Source of the DNA: an uncultured Treponema sp.
GTDB taxonomy: Bacteria; Spirochaetota; Spirochaetia; Treponematales; Treponemataceae
DNA length: 64,000 bases
Assembly: GCA_900317625.1 (NCBI GenBank)
Contig: ONHK01000003.1
Coordinates: forward strand, 103,384 to 167,383
Direction: 5' to 3'
The notes under the pieces are model-generated. The model did no database searches and was not told where the DNA came from. It saw nothing but the letters and a program-made list of their open reading frames with translations. Each line of letters opens with the position of its first letter. The stretch's first letter is position 1. Both the position numbers and the translations under genes were made by a program. Below, one piece after another: positions 1 to 6,564 of the stretch.

Positions 1-355
1 TAGCCTGAGTGCTTACATGCAGTTCAACATCCGGAAAATATTTCTGCAAAATCGGAACGATTCCAATATCCTGAACAATAAACGCATCAATCGGATACGC
101 TTTAAAATAATCAATATTCTGTAAAAAATTATCAATATCGCGGTTGTGGAACGAAATATTCAGCGCACAATGCAATCTTCGCCCAGGAAACTGTTCCTTC
201 AACGCAATAACTTTTTTGTATTCATCCTCGTAAAAATTATCAGCCTTTACACGGAGCGAAAATCTTTTTAGCCCGATATAAGCCGCATCCGCGCCATACG
301 CATACGCATAGTAAAGTTTTTCAACATTTCCTGCCGGAGAAAGTAATTCTATCAT
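1..355 (-). CDS. Peptidase U32 family protein (N-terminal part, cut by window edge)
   Basis: About 118 N-terminal codons are visible, starting at ATG 355 and running off the left edge. The translation begins MIELLSPAGNVEKLYYAYAY and continues with GADAAYIG and FSLRVKADNF, then VQDIG. This is the signature start of the U32 collagenase-like family, which includes the tRNA/rRNA hydroxylation proteins TrhP and RlhA. The SPAG...YGADAAYIG pattern is closest to the TrhP-like branch, but the Cys-containing signature lies outside the window, so the subfamily is inferred. The start ATG overlaps the stop of the upstream hydrolase-like gene as ATGA (352-355), so the two are probably translationally coupled. 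Confidence 0.85.
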   Translation of the reverse strand, partial: MIELLSPAGNVEKLYYAYAYGADAAYIGLKRFSLRVKADNFYEDEYKKVIALKEQFPGRRLHCALNISFHNRDIDNFLQNIDYFKAYPIDAFIVQDIGIVPILQKYFPDVELHVSTQA

Positions 356-1368
356 GATTCCGCCTTCAAACTCTGTTCAAGTCTAGGTTTGTTCTCATAA
401 GTCTGACGTTCCGAATTTTCAGAAGTTCCTGTAATCTGGTCGGCAATTTTAGAAAGTGCAACATGACTCGCCTCAAGGTAACCTTCCGCAAGCTGAAACA
501 AATGCATCATATCCGGGAAAATTTCCACAGTCGAATCCACGCCACAACCTTTTAAAATTGAATCAAGTTTTTTCGCATCCTCAACAAGAATTTCCTTTTC
601 ACCAACCTGAATATAAGTTGAAGGAAATCCTAAAAACTGTTCAGAAGAAGCAAGCAATGGCGAAACCAGCGGATTTTCAAGGTTCGAGGCATACGTGTAA
701 ACATCCGCGCTTTGCCTAAGCACATCTTTTGAAATAACCTCATCCTGCGCCTTTTTTTGGGCAAAAAGCGTAGAATTCGGGCTTAAATTAAGCCACGGAG
801 AAAGAAGTACAACTTTTTTTATGCAATTTCTGTAACGCTCACGCAAATTCAAAAGCAACGCCATCGCAATTGAAGCACCTGCTCCATCAGCCGCAATTAT
901 AAATTCCGGCAAAGATTCCTGCCGGTTTCCATCTTCATCAACAGAAGAATCCAACGAGCGCGCAATTTGCTCCTCTGTAAACAACGCACGGAAAACCGCC
1001 TGAATATCCTCAATGGCAGAAGGAAAAGCATAAGTCGGAGCAAGACGATATTCCGGCACAACAACGCGGCTAAAAGTCCGATTTGCCAAAATTGAACAAA
1101 AACTTCTGTAGCTTGCCCTAGAGCCACCAACAAACGAACCGCCATGAATATAAAACATAACTCTTTTTGAAGAATACAGTTCCGGTGAAAGCACATCGCA
1201 GTTCACACCGCCGTAATTATGCTCCATCCGCTCAACATGATTGGGAAGAATCGGACAGTAAAAAGCATCCTCAATTTTTTTTCTAAAAGAATTTATATTC
1301 AACTTTGAAACATAAGACAAAAGCCTTAGTTTTTTCAACGCCGCCTTTCTGTTATCACTTTCTGCCAT
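352..1368 (-). CDS. Alpha/beta hydrolase-fold protein of the HSL/lipase family, probable pseudo-enzyme
   Basis: This 338-aa protein has the HSL-family layout. An oxyanion-hole HGG lies at residues 75-77, followed by a YRLAP-type segment at 107-111 and a late MMHLFQL with His289. The nucleophile elbow, normally GDSAGG, reads AADGAGAS at 159-166. The catalytic Ser position is Gly162 (codon GGA), and the usual acid Asp position is Glu259 or nearby. The fold is probably kept but esterase activity is doubtful; Ser166 is displaced and unlikely to substitute. Family members act on short acyl or acetyl esters. The gene is coupled to the downstream U32 gene by an ATGA overlap. It starts at an ATG with no Shine-Dalgarno sequence, 7 nt from a TATACT box, and is transcribed divergently from metA. 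Confidence 0.8.
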   Translation of the reverse strand: MAESDNRKAALKKLRLLSYVSKLNINSFRKKIEDAFYCPILPNHVERMEHNYGGVNCDVLSPELYSSKRVMFYIHGGSFVGGSRASYRSFCSILANRTFSRVVVPEYRLAPTYAFPSAIEDIQAVFRALFTEEQIARSLDSSVDEDGNRQESLPEFIIAADGAGASIAMALLLNLRERYRNCIKKVVLLSPWLNLSPNSTLFAQKKAQDEVISKDVLRQSADVYTYASNLENPLVSPLLASSEQFLGFPSTYIQVGEKEILVEDAKKLDSILKGCGVDSTVEIFPDMMHLFQLAEGYLEASHVALSKIADQITGTSENSERQTYENKPRLEQSLKAES

Positions 1369-1375
1369 AAATAAA

Positions 1376-1408
1376 AGTATAGCAAATCACTATTTTTTTT
1401 GCTATTCT
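1376..1408. promoter_or_regulatory. Interlocked divergent promoters between the hydrolase-like gene and metA
   Basis: The 46-bp spacer carries a near-perfect inverted repeat, ATAGCAAA (1379-1386) and TTTGCTAT (1398-1405). Each arm supplies a TAGCAA -35-like hexamer: 1380-1385 for metA and 1399-1404 on the minus strand. Each is followed at 17 bp by a -10: TATTCT (1403-1408) toward metA and TATACT (1376-1381, minus) toward the hydrolase. The -10 of one promoter overlaps the -35 of the other, so simultaneous occupancy looks impossible. The symmetry could also be an operator. The -35 matches are weak (3/6). Confidence 0.5.
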
Positions 1409-1414
1409 TAAATT

Positions 1415-2335
1415 ATGCCAATTAAGATTAATGCTGATTTGCCAGCCGTAAACACGCTGGAACAAGAAAATATATTCGTAATGACCGAACAGCGGGCCGA
1501 AACACAGGAAATCCGCCCTTTAAAAGTCGCAATCGTAAACCTTATGCCAACCCGCGAAGTAACAGAAGTCCAGCTTTTGCGTCTTCTGGGAAACACTCCG
1601 CTTCAGATTGAAATTTCATTAATCCGCATGGAAAACCACAAATATAAGCACACCGGAAAAGAATATCTTGAAAAATACTACATTCCTTCAAGTGAAATAT
1701 TTAAAAACAAATACGATGGAATGATTATAACCGGCGCGCCAGTCGAGCAGCTTCCGTTTGAACAAGTTGACTACTGGGATGAACTCTGCAAAATAATGGA
1801 TTACGCAAAAAAACACGTATTTTCAACACTTTATTTGTGCTGGGGCGCATTCGCAGGTCTTTATCACCTTCACAACATACAAAAAATTCCACTAGAAAAA
1901 AAACTTTTCGGAATTTTCCAAAACGAACGCACAACAATGAATGACTCGCTCCTTCGCGGTTTAGATGATGATTTCCCAATTCCGCAAAGCCGCCACACAA
2001 CAATAAACGAAAACGACATTCTTGCTCATCCAGAACTTACAATTCTTGCAAAATCAAAAGAAGCTGGCGTAACACTGATAAAATCCAACAACGACCGCGA
2101 AATTTTCATGACCGGTCACCTTGAATACGACACAAACACCTTGGCAAACGAATATTGGCGCGACAAAAACAAAAACCTACCAATCGAGCTGCCAAAACAC
2201 TATTTCAAAAACAACGACAGCACAACATTTCCAACATCCACATGGCGAAGCACCGCGCACCTATTTTTCAGCAACTGGATAAACTACTACGTCTACCAGG
2301 AAACACCTTACGACTTAAAAAATCTGGAAAGTTAA
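1415..2335 (+). CDS. metA: Homoserine O-acyltransferase (MetA family, predicted acetyl-CoA dependent)
   Basis: This 306-aa protein activates the hydroxyl of L-homoserine with an acyl group, the first committed step of methionine synthesis, in the cytosol. It is collinear with MetA over its whole length. Cys142 in YLCWGAFAGLYH is the acyl-carrying nucleophile, and His235 and Glu237 in FMTGHLEYD complete the triad. Residue 111 is Glu (GAPVE), the residue reported to favour acetyl-CoA; E. coli MetA has Gly there and uses succinyl-CoA. The product is therefore probably O-acetylhomoserine. There is no Shine-Dalgarno sequence; the ATG lies 6 nt after a TATTCT box, suggesting a leaderless mRNA. No other methionine genes adjoin it. 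Confidence 0.93.
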   Translation: MPIKINADLPAVNTLEQENIFVMTEQRAETQEIRPLKVAIVNLMPTREVTEVQLLRLLGNTPLQIEISLIRMENHKYKHTGKEYLEKYYIPSSEIFKNKYDGMIITGAPVEQLPFEQVDYWDELCKIMDYAKKHVFSTLYLCWGAFAGLYHLHNIQKIPLEKKLFGIFQNERTTMNDSLLRGLDDDFPIPQSRHTTINENDILAHPELTILAKSKEAGVTLIKSNNDREIFMTGHLEYDTNTLANEYWRDKNKNLPIELPKHYFKNNDSTTFPTSTWRSTAHLFFSNWINYYVYQETPYDLKNLES

Positions 2336-2381
2336 ATAAAAAAAGGCGGGCAACAACGTTCGCGTCTCCGCCGCTCACTAA

Positions 2382-2409
2382 TCTGCAAAAGCCCAAGGTC
2401 TTTTGCAGA
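2382..2409. terminator. 10-bp inverted repeat downstream of metA
   Basis: TCTGCAAAAG (2382-2391) and CTTTTGCAGA (2400-2409) form a perfect 10-bp stem with an 8-nt loop. It lies 47 nt after the metA stop. No U-tract follows, so it may be a terminator without a canonical tail or simply part of the repeat-rich spacer. Confidence 0.35.
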
Positions 2410-2427
2410 GCCATATTCTCAAACAGA

Positions 2428-2518
2428 AGGGCGGACAACCGCCCTCCGGCCGCACTTCGTTGCGTCCTACCCACCGTACGGGCTCAAACGCCGCCTGTAA
2501 CGCCCGCTAGTAAAACGC
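2428..2518 (+). repeat. Dispersed GC-rich intergenic repeat, family 1 copy
   Basis: This GC-rich island contains the block CGCACTTCGTTGCG, then CCTACCC, GGGCTCAAACGCCGCC and AACGCCCGCT. The same ordered blocks occur at 43047-43135 and, in reverse orientation, at 58788-58893. It begins with a small hairpin, GGGCGG acaa CCGCCC. It lies between convergent genes (metA and fabZ) and encodes no plausible protein. Confidence 0.75.
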
Positions 2519-2548
2519 ACAACGCCTGCTAGTTTGCCGATCCAACTA

Positions 2549-2628
2549 AGCACATAAGCCCATTCGGGCTCATGTGATAGGAAATTTATTTTACACGTAG
2601 GCTCGCAAACTTAGTTTGCTGCGCCTAC
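2549..2628. terminator. Two hairpins at the 3' end of the fab operon
   Basis: CACATAAGCCC attc GGGCTCATGTG (2549-2574) and GTAGGCTCGCAAACT/AGTTTGCTGCGCCTAC (2597-2628) form two strong stems. The second overlaps the fabZ stop codon at 2611-2613. They lie where minus-strand transcription of fabD-fabG-fabF-fabZ should end and probably act as terminator or mRNA-end stabiliser. Neither has a clear U-tract. Confidence 0.45.
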
Positions 2629-3042
2629 TAGACACATCCACTCGGCTTCGCAGCAGAGTGTATCGCCAACGTAAAGTTTTCCGGCCTGTTTTATCATTTT
2701 TGGACTTGTGCGCAAATATGTAATTTCCATTCGCGCCTTATCGCCAGGACGAACCTGATTTCTGAACTTTACTTTGTCCAAAGTCGCAAAAAAGAACAGA
2801 CTGTTTCCCGGAACAATTCCCTGGTAGCGCAAAGCCGCGCCACCTGCCTGAGCCATTGTCTCGCAAAGAATCACGCCAGGAACAACAGGATATTCCGGAA
2901 AATGTCCTTTAAAGAAAAATTCATTTTCAGTAAAAGTATGCTCGCAAACAGCACCTTTTTCATCCGCGCTAATAATAGCATCAACAAACAAAAAAGGTTC
3001 GCGGTGCGGCAACAAAGATTTTATATCAGTGGTCAAAGCCAT
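2611..3042 (-). CDS. fabZ: 3-hydroxyacyl-[ACP] dehydratase FabZ
   Basis: This 143-aa single hotdog-fold enzyme dehydrates 3-hydroxyacyl-ACP to trans-2-enoyl-ACP in fatty acid elongation. The FabZ signature LPHREPFLFVD is at 11-21. The catalytic pair is His47 in GHFPEYPVVPGV and Glu61 in CETMAQ, at the standard spacing. It starts two bases after the fabF stop and is the last gene of a fabD-fabG-fabF-fabZ operon. This is a distinct paralogue from the two dehydratases of the aryl polyene cluster. The family assignment is firm. Confidence 0.95.
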   Translation of the reverse strand: MALTTDIKSLLPHREPFLFVDAIISADEKGAVCEHTFTENEFFFKGHFPEYPVVPGVILCETMAQAGGAALRYQGIVPGNSLFFFATLDKVKFRNQVRPGDKARMEITYLRTSPKMIKQAGKLYVGDTLCCEAEWMCLVGAAN

Positions 3043-3044
3043 AA

Positions 3045-4298
3045 TTATCTTACCTTCTTCAAGATGATTGCGCCGTTATGGCCGCCAAAACCAAAAGTTG
3101 CGCTCATAGCTGCATCAACATTCATTTCAATTCCTTTGTTTGGAACGTAATCAAGATCGCAGCCGCCCTCAACATCCTGTTCTTCAAGATTGATTGTAGG
3201 AGGAACAAAACTATCATTAATCGCATTGATACAAGCAATCGCCTCAATTGCGCCAGTCGCTCCAAGACAGTGACCGTGCATTGATTTTGTAGAAGAAATC
3301 TTAAGTTTGCGCGCATTTTCCTCGCCAAACGCAAGTTTAATCATATTTGTCTCAGAAGGATCATTGATATGTGTAGAAGTTCCGTGCGCGTTGTAATACT
3401 GAATCTCCGAAGGATCCATTCCAGCGTCCTTCAAAGCGCGTGTCATACATTTAGAACCACAAATTCCATCAGGATTTGGTGAAGTAAGGTGATAACCATC
3501 GCAAGAAGAACCGTAACCAGCAACTTCCGCATAAATCTTTGCGCCGCGAGCCTTTGCATGCTCATATTCCTCAAAAACAAGAACACCGGCACCTTCGCCC
3601 ATTACAAAACCATTTCTTTTCTTGTCAAAAGGACGGCTAGCCTTTGTAGGATCATCATCAAAACCAGTAGAAAGAGCGTGCAGAACTTCAAAAGCAACAA
3701 TCGCATAACCATTGATTGTAGATTCAGCACCACCAGTTAGACAAACATCAAGACGACCGGAACGAACCATGTCAAAAGCAACACCCATCGCATCAGTTCC
3801 AGAAGAACAAGCAGTAGAAACAGCCTGAACCGGACCATGACAACCAAACTGCATAGCGATATTTCCACCAGCTTCGTTTGGAATAAGTTCAGGAATTGTC
3901 ATAGGCGCAGTTTTTGTGCATCCAGAATTAAAATAACCTTTTGCAGAAGCCTCTGTTACTTCAAAACCGCCAATTCCTACACCAAGAATACAACCAGTTT
4001 CATCCAAAACTTCAGCATTTCCAAGCAATTTTGAATCTTCCAAAGCCTGTTTTGTTGCCGCAACCGCATATTGAGAAAAACGAGCCATTTTTCTAGCTTC
4101 TTTTGGATCCATATAATCGCCAGCGTTAAAATTTTTTACTTCAGCCGCATAATGAACCTTGTTTATAGAAGCATCAAAATGAGTAATCGGACAAATTCCG
4201 CTCTTTCCTGCCTTAAGTCCGCTCCAAAATTCTGCAACACTATTTCCAAGTGGAGTAATTGCTCCCAAACCTGTAATTACAACTCGTCTTTTTTCCAT
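3045..4298 (-). CDS. fabF: 3-oxoacyl-[ACP] synthase II (KAS II)
   Basis: This 417-aa condensing enzyme elongates acyl-ACP with malonyl-ACP. The thiolase-fold triad is intact: Cys164 in STACSSGTDA, His305 in NAHGTSTH and His343 in KSMHGHCLGA. Length and motif order match FabF. The ATG at 4298 is preceded by AAGGAA about 8 nt upstream. An 83-bp gap carrying a GC-rich repeat fragment separates it from fabG, but the same strand and pathway suggest one operon. It is distinct from the two ketosynthases at 41.8-45.7 kb. Confidence 0.95.
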   Translation of the reverse strand: MEKRRVVITGLGAITPLGNSVAEFWSGLKAGKSGICPITHFDASINKVHYAAEVKNFNAGDYMDPKEARKMARFSQYAVAATKQALEDSKLLGNAEVLDETGCILGVGIGGFEVTEASAKGYFNSGCTKTAPMTIPELIPNEAGGNIAMQFGCHGPVQAVSTACSSGTDAMGVAFDMVRSGRLDVCLTGGAESTINGYAIVAFEVLHALSTGFDDDPTKASRPFDKKRNGFVMGEGAGVLVFEEYEHAKARGAKIYAEVAGYGSSCDGYHLTSPNPDGICGSKCMTRALKDAGMDPSEIQYYNAHGTSTHINDPSETNMIKLAFGEENARKLKISSTKSMHGHCLGATGAIEAIACINAINDSFVPPTINLEEQDVEGGCDLDYVPNKGIEMNVDAAMSATFGFGGHNGAIILKKVR

Positions 4299-4327
4299 AT
4301 TTTTTCCTTAAATTAGATTTTATTTTT

Positions 4328-4367
4328 TCAAGGGCGGGCAAGCACCGCCCGTAACGCCTGCTTCCTG
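4328..4367. repeat. GC-rich repeat fragment inside the fab operon
   Basis: The stretch AGGGCGGGCAAGCACCGCCC followed by GTAACGCCTGCTT resembles the 3' blocks of GC-rich repeat family 1 (AACGCCCGCT) and the start of the metA-fabZ spacer. GGGCGG/CCGCCC can pair into a small hairpin in the fabG-fabF mRNA junction, where it could affect relative expression. Confidence 0.5.
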
Positions 4368-4381
4368 TTTGCATTTCTCCT

Positions 4382-5122
4382 TTAACAGCCCATACCACCG
4401 TCTATACCAAGAACTTGTCCTGTAATATATGTAGACAAATCGCTTGCTAGGAACAAAGCTGCGTTTGCAATGTCTTCAGGTTTTCCTGCTCGTTTCAGCG
4501 GAACAGAATCAATCATAGATTTTTTCAAGTCTTCGTTCAAAACAGCAGTCATATCAGTTTCAATAAAACCAGGAGCAATGCAGTTTACACGGATTCCACG
4601 CGCGCCAACTTCTTTCGCAAGAGATTTGCTGTACGCTATCAAGCCACCTTTAGAAGCCGCATAATTCACCTGTCCGCCCTGACCATGGATTCCAACAATC
4701 GAGCTCATATTGATAATTGAACCAGCACGTGCACGGAGCATTGCGTTAGAAACAATCTGAGTTACAACAAAAGTTCCTGTAAGATTTACATTCAGAACAT
4801 TCTGCCAATCTTCCATTTTCATTCTGAAAGAAAGTCCATCGCGCGTAATTCCTGCATTATTTACAAGAACATCAAAATTTCCAGCTTCAGCAAGGGCCGC
4901 TTTTACAACTTCAGAAAGAACCGCCGCATCACCCACATTTGCACAAATTTCATGAAAAACAGTTCCATTTTCTTTTGCAAATGATTCAAGTTCAGCTTTT
5001 GCCGCAGAAGGTTTTGAGCACAATCCCCAAACTTCAGCACCATTAGCCAAAAAAGTTTCTACAATTTTGCGACCAATTCCACGGCTAGAACCAGTAACAA
5101 GAGCTTTTTTTTCTTTTAACAT
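4382..5122 (-). CDS. fabG: 3-oxoacyl-[ACP] reductase FabG
   Basis: This 246-aa short-chain dehydrogenase reduces 3-oxoacyl-ACP with NADPH. The Rossmann motif TGSSRGIGR, NNAGITRD, catalytic Ser in NMSSIVG, and YAASKGG (Tyr-x-x-x-Lys) are all present, and the C-terminus IDGGMGC is typical of FabG. The open frame extends one codon to a TTG at 5125. ATG 5122 is preferred because GGAG sits 8 nt upstream of it. It lies 17 bp downstream of fabD in the same operon. Confidence 0.95.
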   Translation of the reverse strand: MLKEKKALVTGSSRGIGRKIVETFLANGAEVWGLCSKPSAAKAELESFAKENGTVFHEICANVGDAAVLSEVVKAALAEAGNFDVLVNNAGITRDGLSFRMKMEDWQNVLNVNLTGTFVVTQIVSNAMLRARAGSIINMSSIVGIHGQGGQVNYAASKGGLIAYSKSLAKEVGARGIRVNCIAPGFIETDMTAVLNEDLKKSMIDSVPLKRAGKPEDIANAALFLASDLSTYITGQVLGIDGGMGC

Positions 5123-5139
5123 CAATAGAACTCCAGAAT

Positions 5140-6090
5140 TTACAAACTTAATCCATTGATTGAATCAACAGTATTAATAGAAGGAACTTTAAATTTTTCA
5201 CCAAATTCAGTTTTTGCCCAAAGACCAGCAAGAACTTTTCCAGGACCAACTTCAAGAATCTGCCAGTCATCTGTTAAAATTGAAGCAAGAACAGCTTCCT
5301 CAGAAGTCCAGCGAACCGGATTTGTAAGATGAAGAACCGCATTCTTCTTGATTTCTGCTCCGCTTGTTACTTTTTTGCCAGTAACATTGCTGAACAATTC
5401 AATTTTTGGATCGTTGAATGTTACACCAGCAATCGCTTTTTCAAATTCATCTGCGGCTTTCTGCATAAGCGGCGAATGGAACGGACCTGCAACAGCAAGA
5501 CGAAGCGCACGGCGAGCCCCAGCTTCTTTTGCCTTTGCCTCAACTTCTGTCAAAGCATCAAATGTTCCAGAAACTACAGTCTGAACTGAACTATTTAAAT
5601 TTGCAGCGTAAGCATCTTTGATACCAGAAGCAATTTCTTCAACTTTTTCTGGAGAAAGTCCGATTACAGCTGTCATTCCAGGCGCATGACCTGCGTTTTC
5701 CGCAGCAATTTCATCACAGACTTTCTGCATAATCTGACCACGCTTCTGAACTACTTTAATAACATCCTCAAAAGAAAATACTCCAGCGGCATACAAAGCA
5801 GGAAATTCTCCAAGTGAAAATCCCATTGAAGCGGCAGGAACAATTCCCTTGCCTTCAAGAACTTTCATTGTTGCCAAAGAAGCAGTTGTAATTGCAAGCT
5901 GGCTATTATCTGAACGGCTAAGAACTTCCTTTTCTGATTCCCACATAAGTTTCGGCATATCTACGCCAGTTATTTTTGAAACTTCATCAACAACCTTGCG
6001 TGCTTCTGGAAAAGCTTCGCAAATATCCTTTAACATTCCAGGTTCCTGCGCACCCTGACCAGGAAATAAAAATGCAAATTTCTTAGACAT
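5140..6090 (-). CDS. fabD: Malonyl-CoA:ACP transacylase FabD
   Basis: This 316-aa enzyme transfers malonyl from CoA to ACP, supplying extender units to FabF and probably also to the aryl polyene ketosynthases. The motif FLFPGQGAQ is at 8-15. The nucleophile Ser92 is in GFSLGE and His205 in GPFHSPLM. The residue before the nucleophile, almost always His (GHSLGE), is Phe91 here, a conspicuous variant. The start is supported by GAGG 6 nt upstream of ATG 6090. It is the first gene of the fab operon, behind the promoter at 6147-6174. No acpP or fabH is nearby. Confidence 0.93.
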   Translation of the reverse strand: MSKKFAFLFPGQGAQEPGMLKDICEAFPEARKVVDEVSKITGVDMPKLMWESEKEVLSRSDNSQLAITTASLATMKVLEGKGIVPAASMGFSLGEFPALYAAGVFSFEDVIKVVQKRGQIMQKVCDEIAAENAGHAPGMTAVIGLSPEKVEEIASGIKDAYAANLNSSVQTVVSGTFDALTEVEAKAKEAGARRALRLAVAGPFHSPLMQKAADEFEKAIAGVTFNDPKIELFSNVTGKKVTSGAEIKKNAVLHLTNPVRWTSEEAVLASILTDDWQILEVGPGKVLAGLWAKTEFGEKFKVPSINTVDSINGLSL

Positions 6091-6113
6091 AATTACCTCA
6101 TTAATTTTTCAAA

Positions 6114-6174
6114 ATGACATTTTTCTATTTTTTGTCATCATTATTTAGTCTAACAGAATAAGAGAATTTGTCAA
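6114..6174 (-). promoter_or_regulatory. fab operon promoter with adjacent palindromic operator candidate
   Basis: On the minus strand a perfect TTGACA (6169-6174) is followed after 16 bp by TAGACT (6147-6152), placing the start site near 6140. Just downstream is the inverted repeat ATGACA (6114-6119) and TGTCAT (6133-6138), 25 bp overall, covering the start site and leader: a classic repressor position. It does not resemble the FapR box I know, so the regulator is unknown. Confidence 0.6.
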
Positions 6175-6356
6175 GCAAAAAGCCCCATTGCTGGTAAAAG
6201 TGGTTGGTCAAAAATGTCTGCATTTTTTTGTTGATTGAGAAAGAAACGCTTTCGGCGGATTTATTCATTCTCCAATAAAAAACAACCATTCAAACAAATT
6301 CCCCAAAAAATAATTGTAACCTTTTGCGTGCAATTTGGTTGTTTTAGTGTAAAGCG

Positions 6357-6426
6357 AATAATTAAAGAACATACTCCAGTCCCTGGTGATTTTCCTCCTT
6401 TTTCATCAGGGACTTTTTGTTTTTAA
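6357..6426 (+). ncRNA. Candidate short RNA or dgt leader with CCUCC loop
   Basis: A TTGGTT-N16-AATAAT promoter-like pair (6335-6340, 6357-6362) precedes a strong intrinsic terminator hairpin at 6378-6414. This predicts a transcript of about 55 nt starting near 6369. All genes to the left for 4 kb are on the other strand, so the terminator serves no upstream protein gene. The hairpin loop reads TTTTCCTCCTTTT and exposes a CCUCC sequence complementary to Shine-Dalgarno sites. Alternatively it is a premature terminator in a longer dgt leader. Confidence 0.4.
6378..6424 (+). terminator. Intrinsic terminator
   Basis: AGTCCCTGGTGA (6378-6389) pairs with TCATCAGGGACT (6403-6414) over 12 bp with one G-U, followed by TTTTGTTTTT. 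It lies about 140 nt upstream of dgt on the same strand. Confidence 0.8.
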
Positions 6427-6441
6427 AGAATTAGAAAAATC

Positions 6442-6515
6442 GGGCGGCGAAGCCGACCTCTGTTCAGAGGGGTAGACGAAGACCGCAGGGCTGAGGCGTA
6501 GGGCAGGCGCCCTTC
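6442..6515. repeat. Dispersed GC-rich repeat, family 2 copy
   Basis: The island has the order GGGCGGCGAAGCC, then GAGGGGTAGACGAAGACCGC, then GGGCTGAGGCGTAGGGC. The same block order (GGGGTA-GCGAAGACnCGAAG-GGCTGAGCC) appears at 62522-62606. It lies between the short RNA candidate and the dgt promoter and is non-coding. Confidence 0.55.
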
Positions 6516-6529
6516 CAAAAAATCTTAAT

Positions 6530-6558
6530 TTGCAATTTTAAGTGGCTACCAATATAAT
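6530..6558 (+). promoter_or_regulatory. dgt promoter (leaderless mRNA predicted)
   Basis: TTGCAA (6530-6535), 17-bp spacer, perfect TATAAT (6553-6558), then only 6 nt to the dgt ATG. The expected start site coincides with the A of the start codon, and there is no Shine-Dalgarno sequence. Confidence 0.65.
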
Positions 6559-6564
6559 CAAATC

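Noticed and set aside
6114..6138. FapR box upstream of fabD
   Set aside because: The palindrome ATGACA-N13-TGTCAT does not match the FapR consensus, and no fapR or plsX gene is adjacent.
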